Source: Saprospiraceae bacterium
GTDB taxonomy: Bacteria; Bacteroidota; Bacteroidia; Chitinophagales; Saprospiraceae
Assembly (NCBI GenBank): GCA_020852155.1
Contig: JADZBJ010000038.1
Location: 1-11,388 of the forward strand
Direction of reading: 5' to 3'
Length of the DNA: 11,388 nucleotides
Shown: positions 1-6,821 of the stretch, piece by piece
Position numbering within the stretch: position 1 is the stretch's first letter
Layout of the letters: each line of letters begins with the position of its first letter
The notes under the pieces: generated by a model
Database searches by the model: none
The model's input: only the letters and a program-made list of their open reading frames with translations
Told to the model about the DNA's origin: nothing
Made by a program: the position numbers and the translations under genes

Positions 1-143
1 AACCCTACCGGCTTGCGGTATTGCATCAATTCTGTGTCGCTAAAATTTGTAAAGGGGAAATAATAAACGTCAAACCACATCAAACGGCGCGCCAGCGCCA
101 TTCCAACAATTTCAAACCACATCAAACTGCGCGCCAGCGCCAT
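1..143 (-). CDS. Possible 5' part of an unidentified leftward gene
   Basis: Reading leftward from an ATG at 143, the frame stays open for 47 codons to the window edge. Its first 24 codons come from two copies of the 32-bp repeat (MALARSLMWF, then MALARRLMWF; the copies start 42 bases apart and so stay in phase). Beyond the repeat it continues as DVYYFPFTNFSDTELMQYRK, with codon choice like that of the real genes nearby. An alternative start is the ATG at 101, inside the second in-phase copy. The third copy (153-184) is out of phase and soon hits a stop. I do not recognise the peptide. It could be a real gene whose start was overrun by the repeat, or simply a short open stretch; the visible length is too small to decide. 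Confidence 0.25.
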   Translation of the reverse strand, partial: MALARSLMWFEIVGMALARRLMWFDVYYFPFTNFSDTELMQYRKPVG

Positions 144-184
144 CAAACCACATCAAACCACATCAAACGGCGCGCCAGCGCCAT
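70..184. repeat. Three copies of a 32-bp GC-rich hairpin repeat
   Basis: Copies lie at 70-101, 112-143 and 153-184. The first and third are identical; the second differs by one base (T for G at 128). A further 10-base piece of the unit's left end (tcaaaccaca) sits at 143-152. Each unit has an AT-rich half (tcaaaccacatcaaac) and a GC-rich half containing a small hairpin, ggcgc-gcca-gcgcc, for example stem 86-90 with 95-99. The last copy ends directly against the stop codon of the acyl-CoA reductase gene (187-185, leftward). This resembles intergenic palindromic repeats of the REP kind, but I cannot assign it to a named family. Confidence 0.85.
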
Positions 185-1213
185 CTAACCACACAAAAAA
201 GTCATGATATCCTCGCCGTCGGGATAGTCGCTCAAGCCTGGCGACTGCGAAGTACCGAACGGTAAAACCGGCATACTTTCCAGGGTGACATGCCCCACGA
301 CACATTGAATTTGGTCGCGTTGCGCCACCAGGCTGTCGTTAAGCGACTTTAAATCCTCGTAATATTCATAATGAGCTGATGCAATGCGCGATTGCAGGGA
401 TTCATCCTCGGTCAAAAGCAGGCAACCATTGTTCAGGTGCGGAATATGATTCAGGATATACAGCGTGAAATTATAGTCGAAGTTGTTTATGTATTTGTTG
501 TGCAGGGCCAGTTCGCGGTATTCATGCAAGGCTTCGAGTAATGGGTCGAAATCATAACCTTTGGGGACGTACAGTTTACTGACGTTGCGGCAACCCAGTC
601 CGAAATAGGTAAATATATCTAGCCCCAGGGCCAGCATTTCTTCCTGTGTTTCCTGGCCGGTTAGTATCGCCACGGCGTTGCGGTTACGGCGAATGATATG
701 CGGTTTTGAGGCAAAATACTGCTCAAAATACCGGGCGGTATTGTTGCTGCCTGTTGCGATGACGGCGTCGTAACCTTTCAGGTGTTCTGTTTCACCGAGC
801 ATTTCGGTGTAGGCTTGCGACTCCGGCGCCCACTCGCCCAATTTTTTCATGAATAGCGGAAAAAGGCGCTTGTCCTTATCGCTCAATTTCACCCTGGCCC
901 TATACCCTGCTGTAAACACGCAAAGCCAGTCGTGAAAACCCACCAGCGGAATATTGCCCGCCATGATGATGCCCACTATTTTTTCAGGAAAATCCGCGTC
1001 GCGAATTGGATAATTGGCCGCCCAGGCTTTCAGGCGGTCAATATCCAGCATATCATTGGCGATAGCCTTTAGCGCCATGCGCTGGTTGTCTTCCGTAAAC
1101 CACTGGTTTTCAGCGTGTGCCTGACGGATGGCGATGTCTAATGCTTCATCGCCTCCGGTGCGGAGGTAGTGGCCGAGTTCGGCTAGGAGTTCAAGTCGTG
1201 CGGGAAGGAGCAT
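185..1213 (-). CDS. Acyl-CoA reductase, LuxC-like
   Basis: This 342-residue protein is predicted to reduce a fatty acyl-CoA or acyl thioester to the aldehyde with NAD(P)H in the cytoplasm, as in the LuxC family of the aldehyde dehydrogenase superfamily. Visible support is the nucleotide-binding segment IIMAGNIPLVGFHDW (about 82-96), a Rossmann-like ATGSNNTARYFE (153-164), RRNRNAVAIL (175-184), and the nucleophile segment TYFGLGCRNVSKLYVP with the likely catalytic Cys208. The length suits the compact Bacteroidota form, which is shorter than luciferase-operon LuxC (about 480 residues). No luciferase or fatty-acid reductase partner genes are present, so bioluminescence is not implied. The gene starts 11 bases after the ftsK stop and probably shares its transcript. 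The ATG at 1213 is the first Met in the frame after that stop. Its physiological substrate is unknown. Confidence 0.85.
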   Translation of the reverse strand: MLLPARLELLAELGHYLRTGGDEALDIAIRQAHAENQWFTEDNQRMALKAIANDMLDIDRLKAWAANYPIRDADFPEKIVGIIMAGNIPLVGFHDWLCVFTAGYRARVKLSDKDKRLFPLFMKKLGEWAPESQAYTEMLGETEHLKGYDAVIATGSNNTARYFEQYFASKPHIIRRNRNAVAILTGQETQEEMLALGLDIFTYFGLGCRNVSKLYVPKGYDFDPLLEALHEYRELALHNKYINNFDYNFTLYILNHIPHLNNGCLLLTEDESLQSRIASAHYEYYEDLKSLNDSLVAQRDQIQCVVGHVTLESMPVLPFGTSQSPGLSDYPDGEDIMTFLCG

Positions 1214-1224
1214 TGGTGTGAGGT

Positions 1225-3756
1225 TTATCGCGCATTGCGTCGCGCATTCAATTCCGTAAGGAAACGATTCAGTTCATCCATGCTGTAAAACAGCACCTCG
1301 CGGGGTTTAGAGCCTTCAGCGGGACCGACGATGCCCAGGCCTTCGAGTTGGTCCATGATGCGTCCTGCGCGGTTGTAGCCGAGTTTCATGCGGCGTTGAA
1401 TCATGCTTGTTGAGCCATGCTGGGTTTCAACCACCAGTCGTGCGGCATCTTCGAGCATATCATCCATTTCTGACAGGCTGAATTGCTTGCTGTTCGCGCC
1501 GCCGCCGTCGCCGTCAGGATGAAATTCGGGCAGGAAATAAGGTTCCGCAAAACCTTGCTGATTGCTGATGAACTGGATCACCTGTTCTACCTCTGGCGTG
1601 TCCACAAAAGCCGATTGCAAGCGAATGATGTCACCACCGACAGACAGCAGCATGTCGCCGCGTCCGGTGAGTTGTTCCGCGCCACCCGCGTCGAGGATCG
1701 TACGCGAGTCCACTTTGGAGGCGACTTTAAAGGCAATACGCGCCGGGAAGTTGGCCTTGATCACACCCGTAATGATGTTAACCGAAGGGCGCTGCGTTGC
1801 AATAATCAGGTGAATACCCACCGCGCGGGCCAGTTGCGCCAATCGGCCGATGGGCAATTCGATCTCTTTGCCGGCGGTCATGATGAGGTCGGCAAATTCG
1901 TCAATAATCAGGACGATATAAGGCAAAAACTGGTGCCCTTTGTTCGGATTGAGCTTGCGGGCGACGAACTTGTCGTTGTATTCCGAGATGTTGCGCGTTT
2001 CGGCCTTTTTCAGGAGGTCGTAACGCGATTCCATTTCAATAATCAGCGAATTGAGCGTATGCACCACCTTGGTGGTGTCCGTCACGATGGGTTCCATCTG
2101 ATCGGGCAGGAAACCCAGGAAGTGATTTTCAAGTCGCGCGTAAGGGAACAATTCGACCTTTTTCGGGTCAATCAGGATGAGTTTAACGTGTGACGGGTGC
2201 TTTTTATACAGCAGCGACATCAGCACGACGTTGATACCGACGGATTTACCCTGACCCGTAGCGCCTGCGACCAGCAAGTGCGGCATTTTGGCCAGGTCGG
2301 CCACAAATACTTCGTTTTGAATGGTTTTACCCAGGGCAATGGGCAATTCCATTTTAGCGCGTTTGAACTTTTCATCTTTCAGTACCTCGCGGATGCCGAC
2401 GGTTTGCCGCTTTTTATTGGGCACCTCAATACCGATTGTGCCTTTGCCCGGAATAGGCGCGATGATACGAATACCGAGCGCCGACAGGTTGAGCGCGATG
2501 TCGTCTTCCAGGTTTTTGATTTTGGAAATACGAATGCCCTTGGCCGGTACGATCTCGTAAAGCGTTACGGTTGGGCCGATGGTTGCGCGTATTTTCTCAA
2601 TTTCAATTTTGAAATACAGGAGCGTCTGAATGATCTGGTTTTTATTGGCTTCGAGTTCTTCGCGGTCAATTTCCAGCGTTTGGTCGGGGTGATCTACCAG
2701 CAATTGCAGGTGCGGATATTCGTAGTGCGACAGCTCCAGCGTCGGGTCATAAGGCTCGCTGAAATTCGGGTTATCTTCCTGAATCGCAACGACGGGCGGC
2801 TTGTAGGATTCTGCATCATCCGGCGTTGTGATGGCTGGAGGTGTAACAGGCGTTATGATCTCCAGTTCGTCGTCATCGCCCGGCAGCAGCGCCGGAGGCT
2901 TGGCGAGTGCGTCCTGCTTGGGCACATCAGCGAACAGGGCCGAGCGCTGACTCAGGTCGAGGGCTAATTGCGGATTGGCTGGCGGTGCGACAACTGTTTT
3001 TTCAGCAGGCGTTTCGATCTCAGCGGCAAAAGCCTCATTGATGGTTGCTTGCGCAGCGGTGGTTGCGGAAGTATCTTCTTCGCCGGGCAGTTTACCCTTT
3101 GTCCGGACAGGCGAAGGCTCTGCAGCACGGCGTTTGCCAAAATTGCCGGTCAGCAGGTCACGCCAGGCGTTTTGCGTTTCTTCCCAAAGTTTGGGCCAGG
3201 TAAATTCTTCCAGATTGGGGTTGTTCGACCAGACAAACGTAGCGACCAGTGCAAACAGCATGAGGGCCAGCGTGCCAATCACGCCCAGGAAATTCTGGAT
3301 ATATTCGCTAATGCTTTGGCCGAAAACACCTCCCCAGGGGAATTCCAGTTTTTGCAGGAAAAAAGACGATAAAATGGAGGTGATCACCATCAAAATCACC
3401 GTCCGCTGAAACGTCACGTTGAGGTAGGAAAGCGGTGTGCGGCGCACTAAGGCCAGTCCGTATTTGTACAGCAGATAAACCACGCCAAAGGAACCGACGC
3501 CAAATCCCCAGTAAATAATGCTATCGGCTACAAAAGCGCCCAGGCGACCCAGCCAGTTGTCCACCGGAACATCGTCGAGGAAGACGTCCCATGAAAAGCG
3601 GAACACCACGTCGTGGTCGTTTTTCCAGGTAAAAAAGTAGGAAGCAAACGCGATAAACAGGTAAAATGACAGGAAAAGACAGAACAGCCCCACTAATTTG
3701 GAGGTGCGTTCACTGTCAAAATTCAGGTTTAATTGTCCGCGTTTTCGGGCTGCCAT
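1225..3756 (-). CDS. ftsK: DNA translocase FtsK/SpoIIIE
   Basis: An ATP-driven double-stranded DNA pump at the division septum, which clears chromosome termini and helps resolve dimers. In the 843-residue product, residues 20-42, 75-100, 115-135 and 150-176 are hydrophobic and probably form four membrane helices. A Pro/Ala/acidic linker follows (about 205-345). The motor then begins, with Walker A GATGQGKS (498-505), Walker B VLIIDEFADL (615-624) and the ATQRPS segment (653-658). The end (about 762-835) is a winged-helix gamma domain (SMIQRRMKLGYNRAGRIMDQLE), which in this family reads polar DNA motifs. The length is typical of Bacteroidota FtsK and shorter than the E. coli protein because the linker is short. 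All key motor residues are intact. The gene is first of a leftward pair with the acyl-CoA reductase. The start is the ATG at 3756, giving the basic N-terminus MAARKRGQLN expected before the first membrane helix. Confidence 0.96.
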   Translation of the reverse strand: MAARKRGQLNLNFDSERTSKLVGLFCLFLSFYLFIAFASYFFTWKNDHDVVFRFSWDVFLDDVPVDNWLGRLGAFVADSIIYWGFGVGSFGVVYLLYKYGLALVRRTPLSYLNVTFQRTVILMVITSILSSFFLQKLEFPWGGVFGQSISEYIQNFLGVIGTLALMLFALVATFVWSNNPNLEEFTWPKLWEETQNAWRDLLTGNFGKRRAAEPSPVRTKGKLPGEEDTSATTAAQATINEAFAAEIETPAEKTVVAPPANPQLALDLSQRSALFADVPKQDALAKPPALLPGDDDELEIITPVTPPAITTPDDAESYKPPVVAIQEDNPNFSEPYDPTLELSHYEYPHLQLLVDHPDQTLEIDREELEANKNQIIQTLLYFKIEIEKIRATIGPTVTLYEIVPAKGIRISKIKNLEDDIALNLSALGIRIIAPIPGKGTIGIEVPNKKRQTVGIREVLKDEKFKRAKMELPIALGKTIQNEVFVADLAKMPHLLVAGATGQGKSVGINVVLMSLLYKKHPSHVKLILIDPKKVELFPYARLENHFLGFLPDQMEPIVTDTTKVVHTLNSLIIEMESRYDLLKKAETRNISEYNDKFVARKLNPNKGHQFLPYIVLIIDEFADLIMTAGKEIELPIGRLAQLARAVGIHLIIATQRPSVNIITGVIKANFPARIAFKVASKVDSRTILDAGGAEQLTGRGDMLLSVGGDIIRLQSAFVDTPEVEQVIQFISNQQGFAEPYFLPEFHPDGDGGGANSKQFSLSEMDDMLEDAARLVVETQHGSTSMIQRRMKLGYNRAGRIMDQLEGLGIVGPAEGSKPREVLFYSMDELNRFLTELNARRNAR

Positions 3757-3973
3757 GCAAAGGGAAGGGAGGTTTATAAATTTATCAACAGAAAGTAATT
3801 TTGAACAATCTACGTCTGTAAATCATTGAAAATCAAGATAATCAACCTCAATCATCTTCAAAATCACTTTAATCAGGGTACAAGTCGGCAAATGTAAAAC
3901 GTATTGTTGGAAAATCGCTGCAAAATGGCAAAATATAGACAGTTGAATCAAAAGGAAATGCGAAATTTGCCGC
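3757..3973. promoter_or_regulatory. Divergent intergenic region between ftsK and the kinase-like gene
   Basis: This 217-bp gap must contain the start signals of both ftsK (leftward) and the kinase-like gene (rightward). It is AT-rich and includes copy A of an 80-bp repeat (3799-3878). The only candidate promoter I can point to is for ftsK: TAAATTTA at 3784-3777, one base away from the Bacteroidota -7 pattern TAnnTTTG, with a TTG at 3808-3806. The 21-base spacing is longish, so the match is weak. No convincing match is seen upstream of 3974. Confidence 0.3.
3799..3878. repeat. 80-bp interspersed repeat, copy A
   Basis: Aligns without gaps to copy B at 4521-4600, with 63 of 80 positions identical by eye. 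The best-conserved blocks are ttttgaac at the left end, tctgtaaatc near position 20 and tcttcaaaatcact..aatcaggg at the right end. The unit is itself roughly two related halves (gtaaatc-ttgaaaatca and aatc-ttcaaaatca). It lies wholly in the gap upstream of the kinase-like gene. Confidence 0.8.
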
Positions 3974-4495
3974 ATGACAAAACGCGATCCACGAACGCTG
4001 TCCGCTGGTCATAACAATACTGTGATCGCCCTTTCGGAGACGGAAGCAGGCAAAATATTCACTGGCGATACCCGATCGGATATTGGTTCGGAAGCCGAAA
4101 AAATGAAATTTGCCAACGAGGTCAACGGCCTGGTTGTAAAATTCATTCGGCTGGATGAGCTACATGACCATGCTGAAATATTGGTCATGGAGCGTCTGTT
4201 TCCTATGGACATTCGTGCTTACGAATTTGAAAAAAGAGAATTATGGCTGGATGTTCTGGAAGATGATTTAAGACAACTACACCGGGCCGGTTTTGTACAC
4301 CGCGACATCAGAAGGCCCTCTGATATGCCTGGCGACCGTTTTGACAATATTTTTCTCACGCCAACTGGTTTCCGGCTGATTGATGTTGGTATTTCCGCCC
4401 TGAAAAGCCAGGTTGGTGAACGCCTTTTTGAGCGATTCATCAATCAGGAACTACAGGAACTGGAAATTTTCCGCGATTACGCCCTGAAACGTTAA
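3974..4495 (+). CDS. Small protein-kinase-like protein
   Basis: This 173-residue soluble protein carries a compressed protein-kinase core. Visible elements are a short N-lobe with GHNNTVIAL (12-20) in place of a glycine-rich loop, a possible ATP-binding Lys27 in AGKIF, a hinge-like ILVMERLFP (69-77), the catalytic-loop motif HRD (109-111) in FVHRDIRRP, Asn125 in FDNIFL and a DVG (137-139) in place of DFG. Only about 34 residues follow the DVG, so there is no APE motif or full helical C-lobe, against the usual 250-300 residues. Because His-Arg-Asp, Asn and the metal-binding Asp are all present, it may still transfer phosphate, but the substrate is unknown. There is no membrane segment or partner domain. 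Direct copies of an 80-bp repeat flank the gene. Atypical kinases of the RIO or antibiotic-phosphotransferase type are alternatives. The ATG at 3974 is the first in frame. Confidence 0.7.
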   Translation: MTKRDPRTLSAGHNNTVIALSETEAGKIFTGDTRSDIGSEAEKMKFANEVNGLVVKFIRLDELHDHAEILVMERLFPMDIRAYEFEKRELWLDVLEDDLRQLHRAGFVHRDIRRPSDMPGDRFDNIFLTPTGFRLIDVGISALKSQVGERLFERFINQELQELEIFRDYALKR

Positions 4496-4520
4496 CCCGT
4501 TTATAGTCAACCCCAAGTGG

Positions 4521-4600
4521 TTTTGAACGACACGCGTCTGTAAATCCTTCAAAATCAGGAAAATCCATCCCGTAAATCTTCAAAATCACTTAAATCAGGG
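4521..4600. repeat. 80-bp interspersed repeat, copy B
   Basis: Gapless partner of copy A (3799-3878), in the same orientation, 722 bases apart start to start. It begins 25 bases after the kinase-like stop codon and ends 6 bases before the histidine kinase ATG, so it fills most of the 111-base gap and must form the leader of the histidine kinase mRNA if transcription starts upstream. Confidence 0.8.
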
Positions 4601-4606
4601 TTTACC

Positions 4607-5593
4607 ATGCTCCTCGAACGCCTTCCCGTCCGCCGCCTGTCCACCTGGGTGATTGTGTATATGATTCTGGCTTTTGGCTGGTGGTCGCTGCACCTGTGGC
4701 GTCAGAATGATCACCTGCGGCAAAACAATCGTCAGTTGCTGGAATATAAATTCAAGGCCGATAAAGGCATGAATCAGACGCGTTTCGAGCAAACAGCAGA
4801 ATTTCAGAAAATAGAAAAAACCTGGCAAAGCGGCCGCCGAATGATCATTTCCGAAGGACTTTTCTTCATCGGATGCCTGATTTTCGGATTATGGGTCATC
4901 AACCGAAGCGCCCTGCGCGAAGTCGAACTGGCCCGACAACGCCGTAATTTCCTGCTCAGCATTACGCACGAACTCAAGTCGCCCATTGCCTCCATGCGGC
5001 TGTCGCTGGAAACGCTCGTCAGGCGATCACTGACACCCGAACAAATACGCAGCGTTTGCGAAGGTGGACTACGCGACGCCAACCGCTTACAAAACCTGGT
5101 GGAAGATTTGTTACTCGCCGCACGCCTCGAAGACCAATGGAAACCACTCGCCGAACCAATTGACCTGAACAAACTCGTCAGCGACATTGCTCAGGGGTTG
5201 AAAATGCGTTTCCCGAATGCGAACATTCAACTTGACATACCGGGCGATTTACCGCCATTGCAAGGCGACCGGCCAGGCATAACCGCCATTTTCCAAAACC
5301 TCTTGGAAAACGCCATGAAATACAGTCCTGAGGGTTCGCCAGTGCAAGTAGCCATCCATCGAAAGGACCATCGTACGCATATTCGAATCAGCGACAAAGG
5401 CGCCGGTATTCCGACAGAAGAAAAAGCGAAGGTGTTTGAAAAATTCTACCGCATCGGCAATGAAGAAACCCGAAAAAGCACAGGTACCGGCCTCGGCCTG
5501 TACATTGTCAAACAAGTAGTTCAGGGCCACGGCGGCAGTATTCAAATACTCGACAACACGCCCTCCGGCGCTGTTTTTCAAATTACCATTTAA
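4607..5593 (+). CDS. Membrane sensor histidine kinase, orphan
   Basis: A two-component sensor of 328 residues. A first membrane helix (about 13-30) and a second (about 82-99) enclose a short extracytoplasmic segment of about 50 residues, probably too small for a classical sensor fold. The cytoplasmic part has the dimerisation/phosphoacceptor H-box SITHELKSPIAS with His121, followed by the ATPase region: N-box QNLLENAMKYS (Asn235), G1 DKGAGIP (263-269), F-box FEKFYRIG (277-284) and G2 GTGLGLYIVKQ (293-303). All residues needed for autophosphorylation are present. There is no HAMP domain and no adjacent response regulator, so its partner must be encoded elsewhere. The ATG at 4607 lies 6 bases after repeat copy B. 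The TAA stop at 5591 is also the first three bases of the next repeat element. Confidence 0.93.
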   Translation: MLLERLPVRRLSTWVIVYMILAFGWWSLHLWRQNDHLRQNNRQLLEYKFKADKGMNQTRFEQTAEFQKIEKTWQSGRRMIISEGLFFIGCLIFGLWVINRSALREVELARQRRNFLLSITHELKSPIASMRLSLETLVRRSLTPEQIRSVCEGGLRDANRLQNLVEDLLLAARLEDQWKPLAEPIDLNKLVSDIAQGLKMRFPNANIQLDIPGDLPPLQGDRPGITAIFQNLLENAMKYSPEGSPVQVAIHRKDHRTHIRISDKGAGIPTEEKAKVFEKFYRIGNEETRKSTGTGLGLYIVKQVVQGHGGSIQILDNTPSGAVFQITI

Positions 5594-5701
5594 ACGCGGA
5601 TTTACGCAGATAAACGCGGATTTTCGCGGATGTACACGGATTTAGCAGATTCTAAACGCAAAAATCTGCGTAATCTGCGTTTTAAATCTGCGTAATCTGC
5701 G
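5591..5701. repeat. Imperfect inverted repeat of 'acgcggat / atctgcg' units
   Basis: The left part carries repeated taaacgcgga (5591-5600 and 5611-5620) with interspersed cgcggat and gcagat units. The right part holds two perfect copies of an 18-mer, aaatctgcgtaatctgcg (5662-5679 and 5684-5701), roughly complementary to the left part, so RNA across it could fold into a branched stem. It fills most of the gap between the histidine kinase and prmC, and the histidine kinase stop codon lies in its first unit. It may act as a weak terminator or mRNA-stabilising structure, but there is no T-run after the stem. Confidence 0.75.
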
Positions 5702-5769
5702 GGAAATATATTACGCCTAAGTTTTTACAATTCAAGCATAAAACAGACCCTCCACCCTTCTCGCCTACC

Positions 5770-6648
5770 ATGTTCGATACCCTTCAGGCACAACGGCTTC
5801 TTGTTGAAAACCTCACCGAACGCTACGGCGCAGGTGAAGCCGCCGCTATTGCGCGCATTGTCATGGAAGATGCGTTTGGCACTCGCCCCGGGGCTGAATC
5901 CAGGCTCCTGAACGAACAGGAAACACAACTTTTTACCGAACAAATCTTGCCTCGTTTGCAGGCTGGCGAACCGGTTCAGTATGTGCTGGGTGAAGCGGAT
6001 TTTTTTGGTTTAAAATTCGAGGTCAACCCTTCCGTGCTTATCCCTCGGCAGGAAACGGAAGAACTCGTCGCATGGGCGCTGGAAATCCTGAAAAAATCGC
6101 CGGTAAAACAACCGCGCATACTCGACATCGGCACGGGCAGCGGATGTATCGCCATTACCCTGAAAAAGAAAATGCCCAATGCCACAGTAACGGCCCTGGA
6201 TGTCAGCCCGGACGCACTGAAAACAGCCACCCGCAACGCCGAACGACTGCAAACGGACATTCGCTGGATAAAGGCTGATATATTATCCGAAGAGGAATGG
6301 CCACAGGAGACTTTCGACCTCATCGTCAGCAATCCGCCCTATATCGGATTCGACGAGGCCAACATCATGCCCGAACACGTAACCGAACACGAGCCTGCGC
6401 TTGCGCTGTTCGTTTCTGAGCAAAATTCGCTGATTTTTTATGAAAAAATTGCCGATTTCGCCATTGCTCACCTGAATTCAGATGGTTACCTGTTGTTTGA
6501 AATCAATGAATTTCGGGCCGAAGCAACCTTGAATATTTTACACCCAAAAAAATTCGGGCAGCCCGAACTTCGCCATGATCTGGCGGGGGCTGCCCGAATG
6601 GTGGGAGGTAAAAAAGGGTTGAAGTTGTTGAAAGTTGAATATTGTTGA
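5770..6648 (+). CDS. prmC: Peptide chain release factor N5-glutamine methyltransferase PrmC (HemK)
   Basis: Uses S-adenosylmethionine to methylate the glutamine of the GGQ motif in release factors RF1 and RF2, allowing efficient translation termination. The 292-residue product has the family's N-terminal helical domain (about 1-85), then PRQETE (92-97), the SAM-binding loop LDIGTGSGCIAI (118-129), the acidic ribose-binding strand ALDVSP (142-147) and the catalytic NPPY (188-191) in IVSNPPYIGF. The family's usual end, here HDLAGAARMVGG (269-280), is followed by about 12 extra residues (KKGLKLLKVEYC), the last ones encoded by a 19-bp tandem repeat that also supplies the TGA. The last 100 bases also hold an opposite-strand terminator. 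The gene lies 176 bases after the histidine kinase and is convergent with the protease gene. The ATG at 5770 gives the expected N-terminal length. Confidence 0.95.
   Translation: MFDTLQAQRLLVENLTERYGAGEAAAIARIVMEDAFGTRPGAESRLLNEQETQLFTEQILPRLQAGEPVQYVLGEADFFGLKFEVNPSVLIPRQETEELVAWALEILKKSPVKQPRILDIGTGSGCIAITLKKKMPNATVTALDVSPDALKTATRNAERLQTDIRWIKADILSEEEWPQETFDLIVSNPPYIGFDEANIMPEHVTEHEPALALFVSEQNSLIFYEKIADFAIAHLNSDGYLLFEINEFRAEATLNILHPKKFGQPELRHDLAGAARMVGGKKGLKLLKVEYC
6546..6599 (-). terminator. Intrinsic terminator for leftward transcription, inside prmC
   Basis: Perfect 12-base arms at 6552-6563 and 6588-6599 (attcgggcagcc / ggctgcccgaat) enclose a second small stem, cgcca at 6571-6575 with tggcg at 6581-6585. 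On the plus strand seven A's (6546-6552) precede the stem, so on the minus strand the GC-rich stem is followed by a T-run, the layout of a Rho-independent terminator. It would stop transcripts coming leftward from the protease gene. It lies within prmC codons for residues about 259-277. Confidence 0.7.
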
Positions 6649-6690
6649 AGTGGTTGAATATTGTTGAAGTGGTTGAATATTGTTGAAGTG
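6634..6690. repeat. Three perfect 19-bp tandem repeats over the prmC stop codon
   Basis: Copies of gttgaatattgttgaagtg lie at 6634-6652, 6653-6671 and 6672-6690 with no mismatch. The prmC TGA (6646-6648) is inside the first copy. Flanking sequence on both sides (6618-6639 and 6691-6706) is made of the same gttga-type words, so this looks like a local expansion within a larger element that continues into the inverted repeat at 6700-6821. Confidence 0.9.
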
Positions 6691-6699
6691 GTTGAAATA

Positions 6700-6821
6700 G
6701 TTGAGAGGTTGTACTCTGTGGTCTCTGTGCGGCACTCAGTGCCCTTTGTGTTAAATCATGTTTTTTTAACACAAAGGGCACTGAGATAAAACACAGAGAC
6801 CACAGAGTACAACCGCTCAAC
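6700..6821. terminator. Very long inverted repeat in the convergent gap
   Basis: The left arm 6700-6755 pairs with the right arm 6765-6821 around a 9-base loop. By eye about 50 base pairs form, with one mismatch and one internal loop (5 against 6 bases, at 6730-6734). The inner 21 pairs are uninterrupted. Fainter complementarity continues outward: gttgaaagttgaa at 6627-6639 matches the minus strand at 6837-6825. The element fills the space between prmC and the end of the protease gene and could terminate or insulate transcription from both sides. It may instead be a parasitic repeat, since the T's sit in the loop rather than after the stem. Confidence 0.7.

Noticed and set aside
70..184. CRISPR array
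   Set aside because: Spacers are 9-10 bases and themselves partly repeat-derived; no cas genes are nearby.
185..1213. Part of a bioluminescence operon
   Set aside because: LuxC-like similarity only; no luxD, luxE or luciferase genes, and such short reductases occur in non-luminous Bacteroidota.
1483..2967. Several rightward open frames opposite ftsK
   Set aside because: They lie wholly within ftsK on the other strand and encode nothing recognisable; the ftsK frame has all family motifs.
3777..3808. Confident ftsK promoter (TTG and TAAATTTA)
   Set aside because: One mismatch to the -7 pattern and a long spacer in AT-rich DNA; mentioned only as a weak candidate in the gap entry.
3799..4600. 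Insertion sequence or transposon carrying the kinase-like gene
   Set aside because: No transposase, no terminal inverted repeats and no target-site duplication seen; only diverged direct repeats.
3974..5593. Kinase-like gene and histidine kinase as one signalling system
   Set aside because: They are separated by 111 bases filled by a repeat element and share no domain evidence; adjacency alone is not enough.
6634..6690. CRISPR or iteron-type origin
   Set aside because: The 19-bp copies are directly abutting with no spacers, overlap prmC codons, and no replication initiator gene is present.
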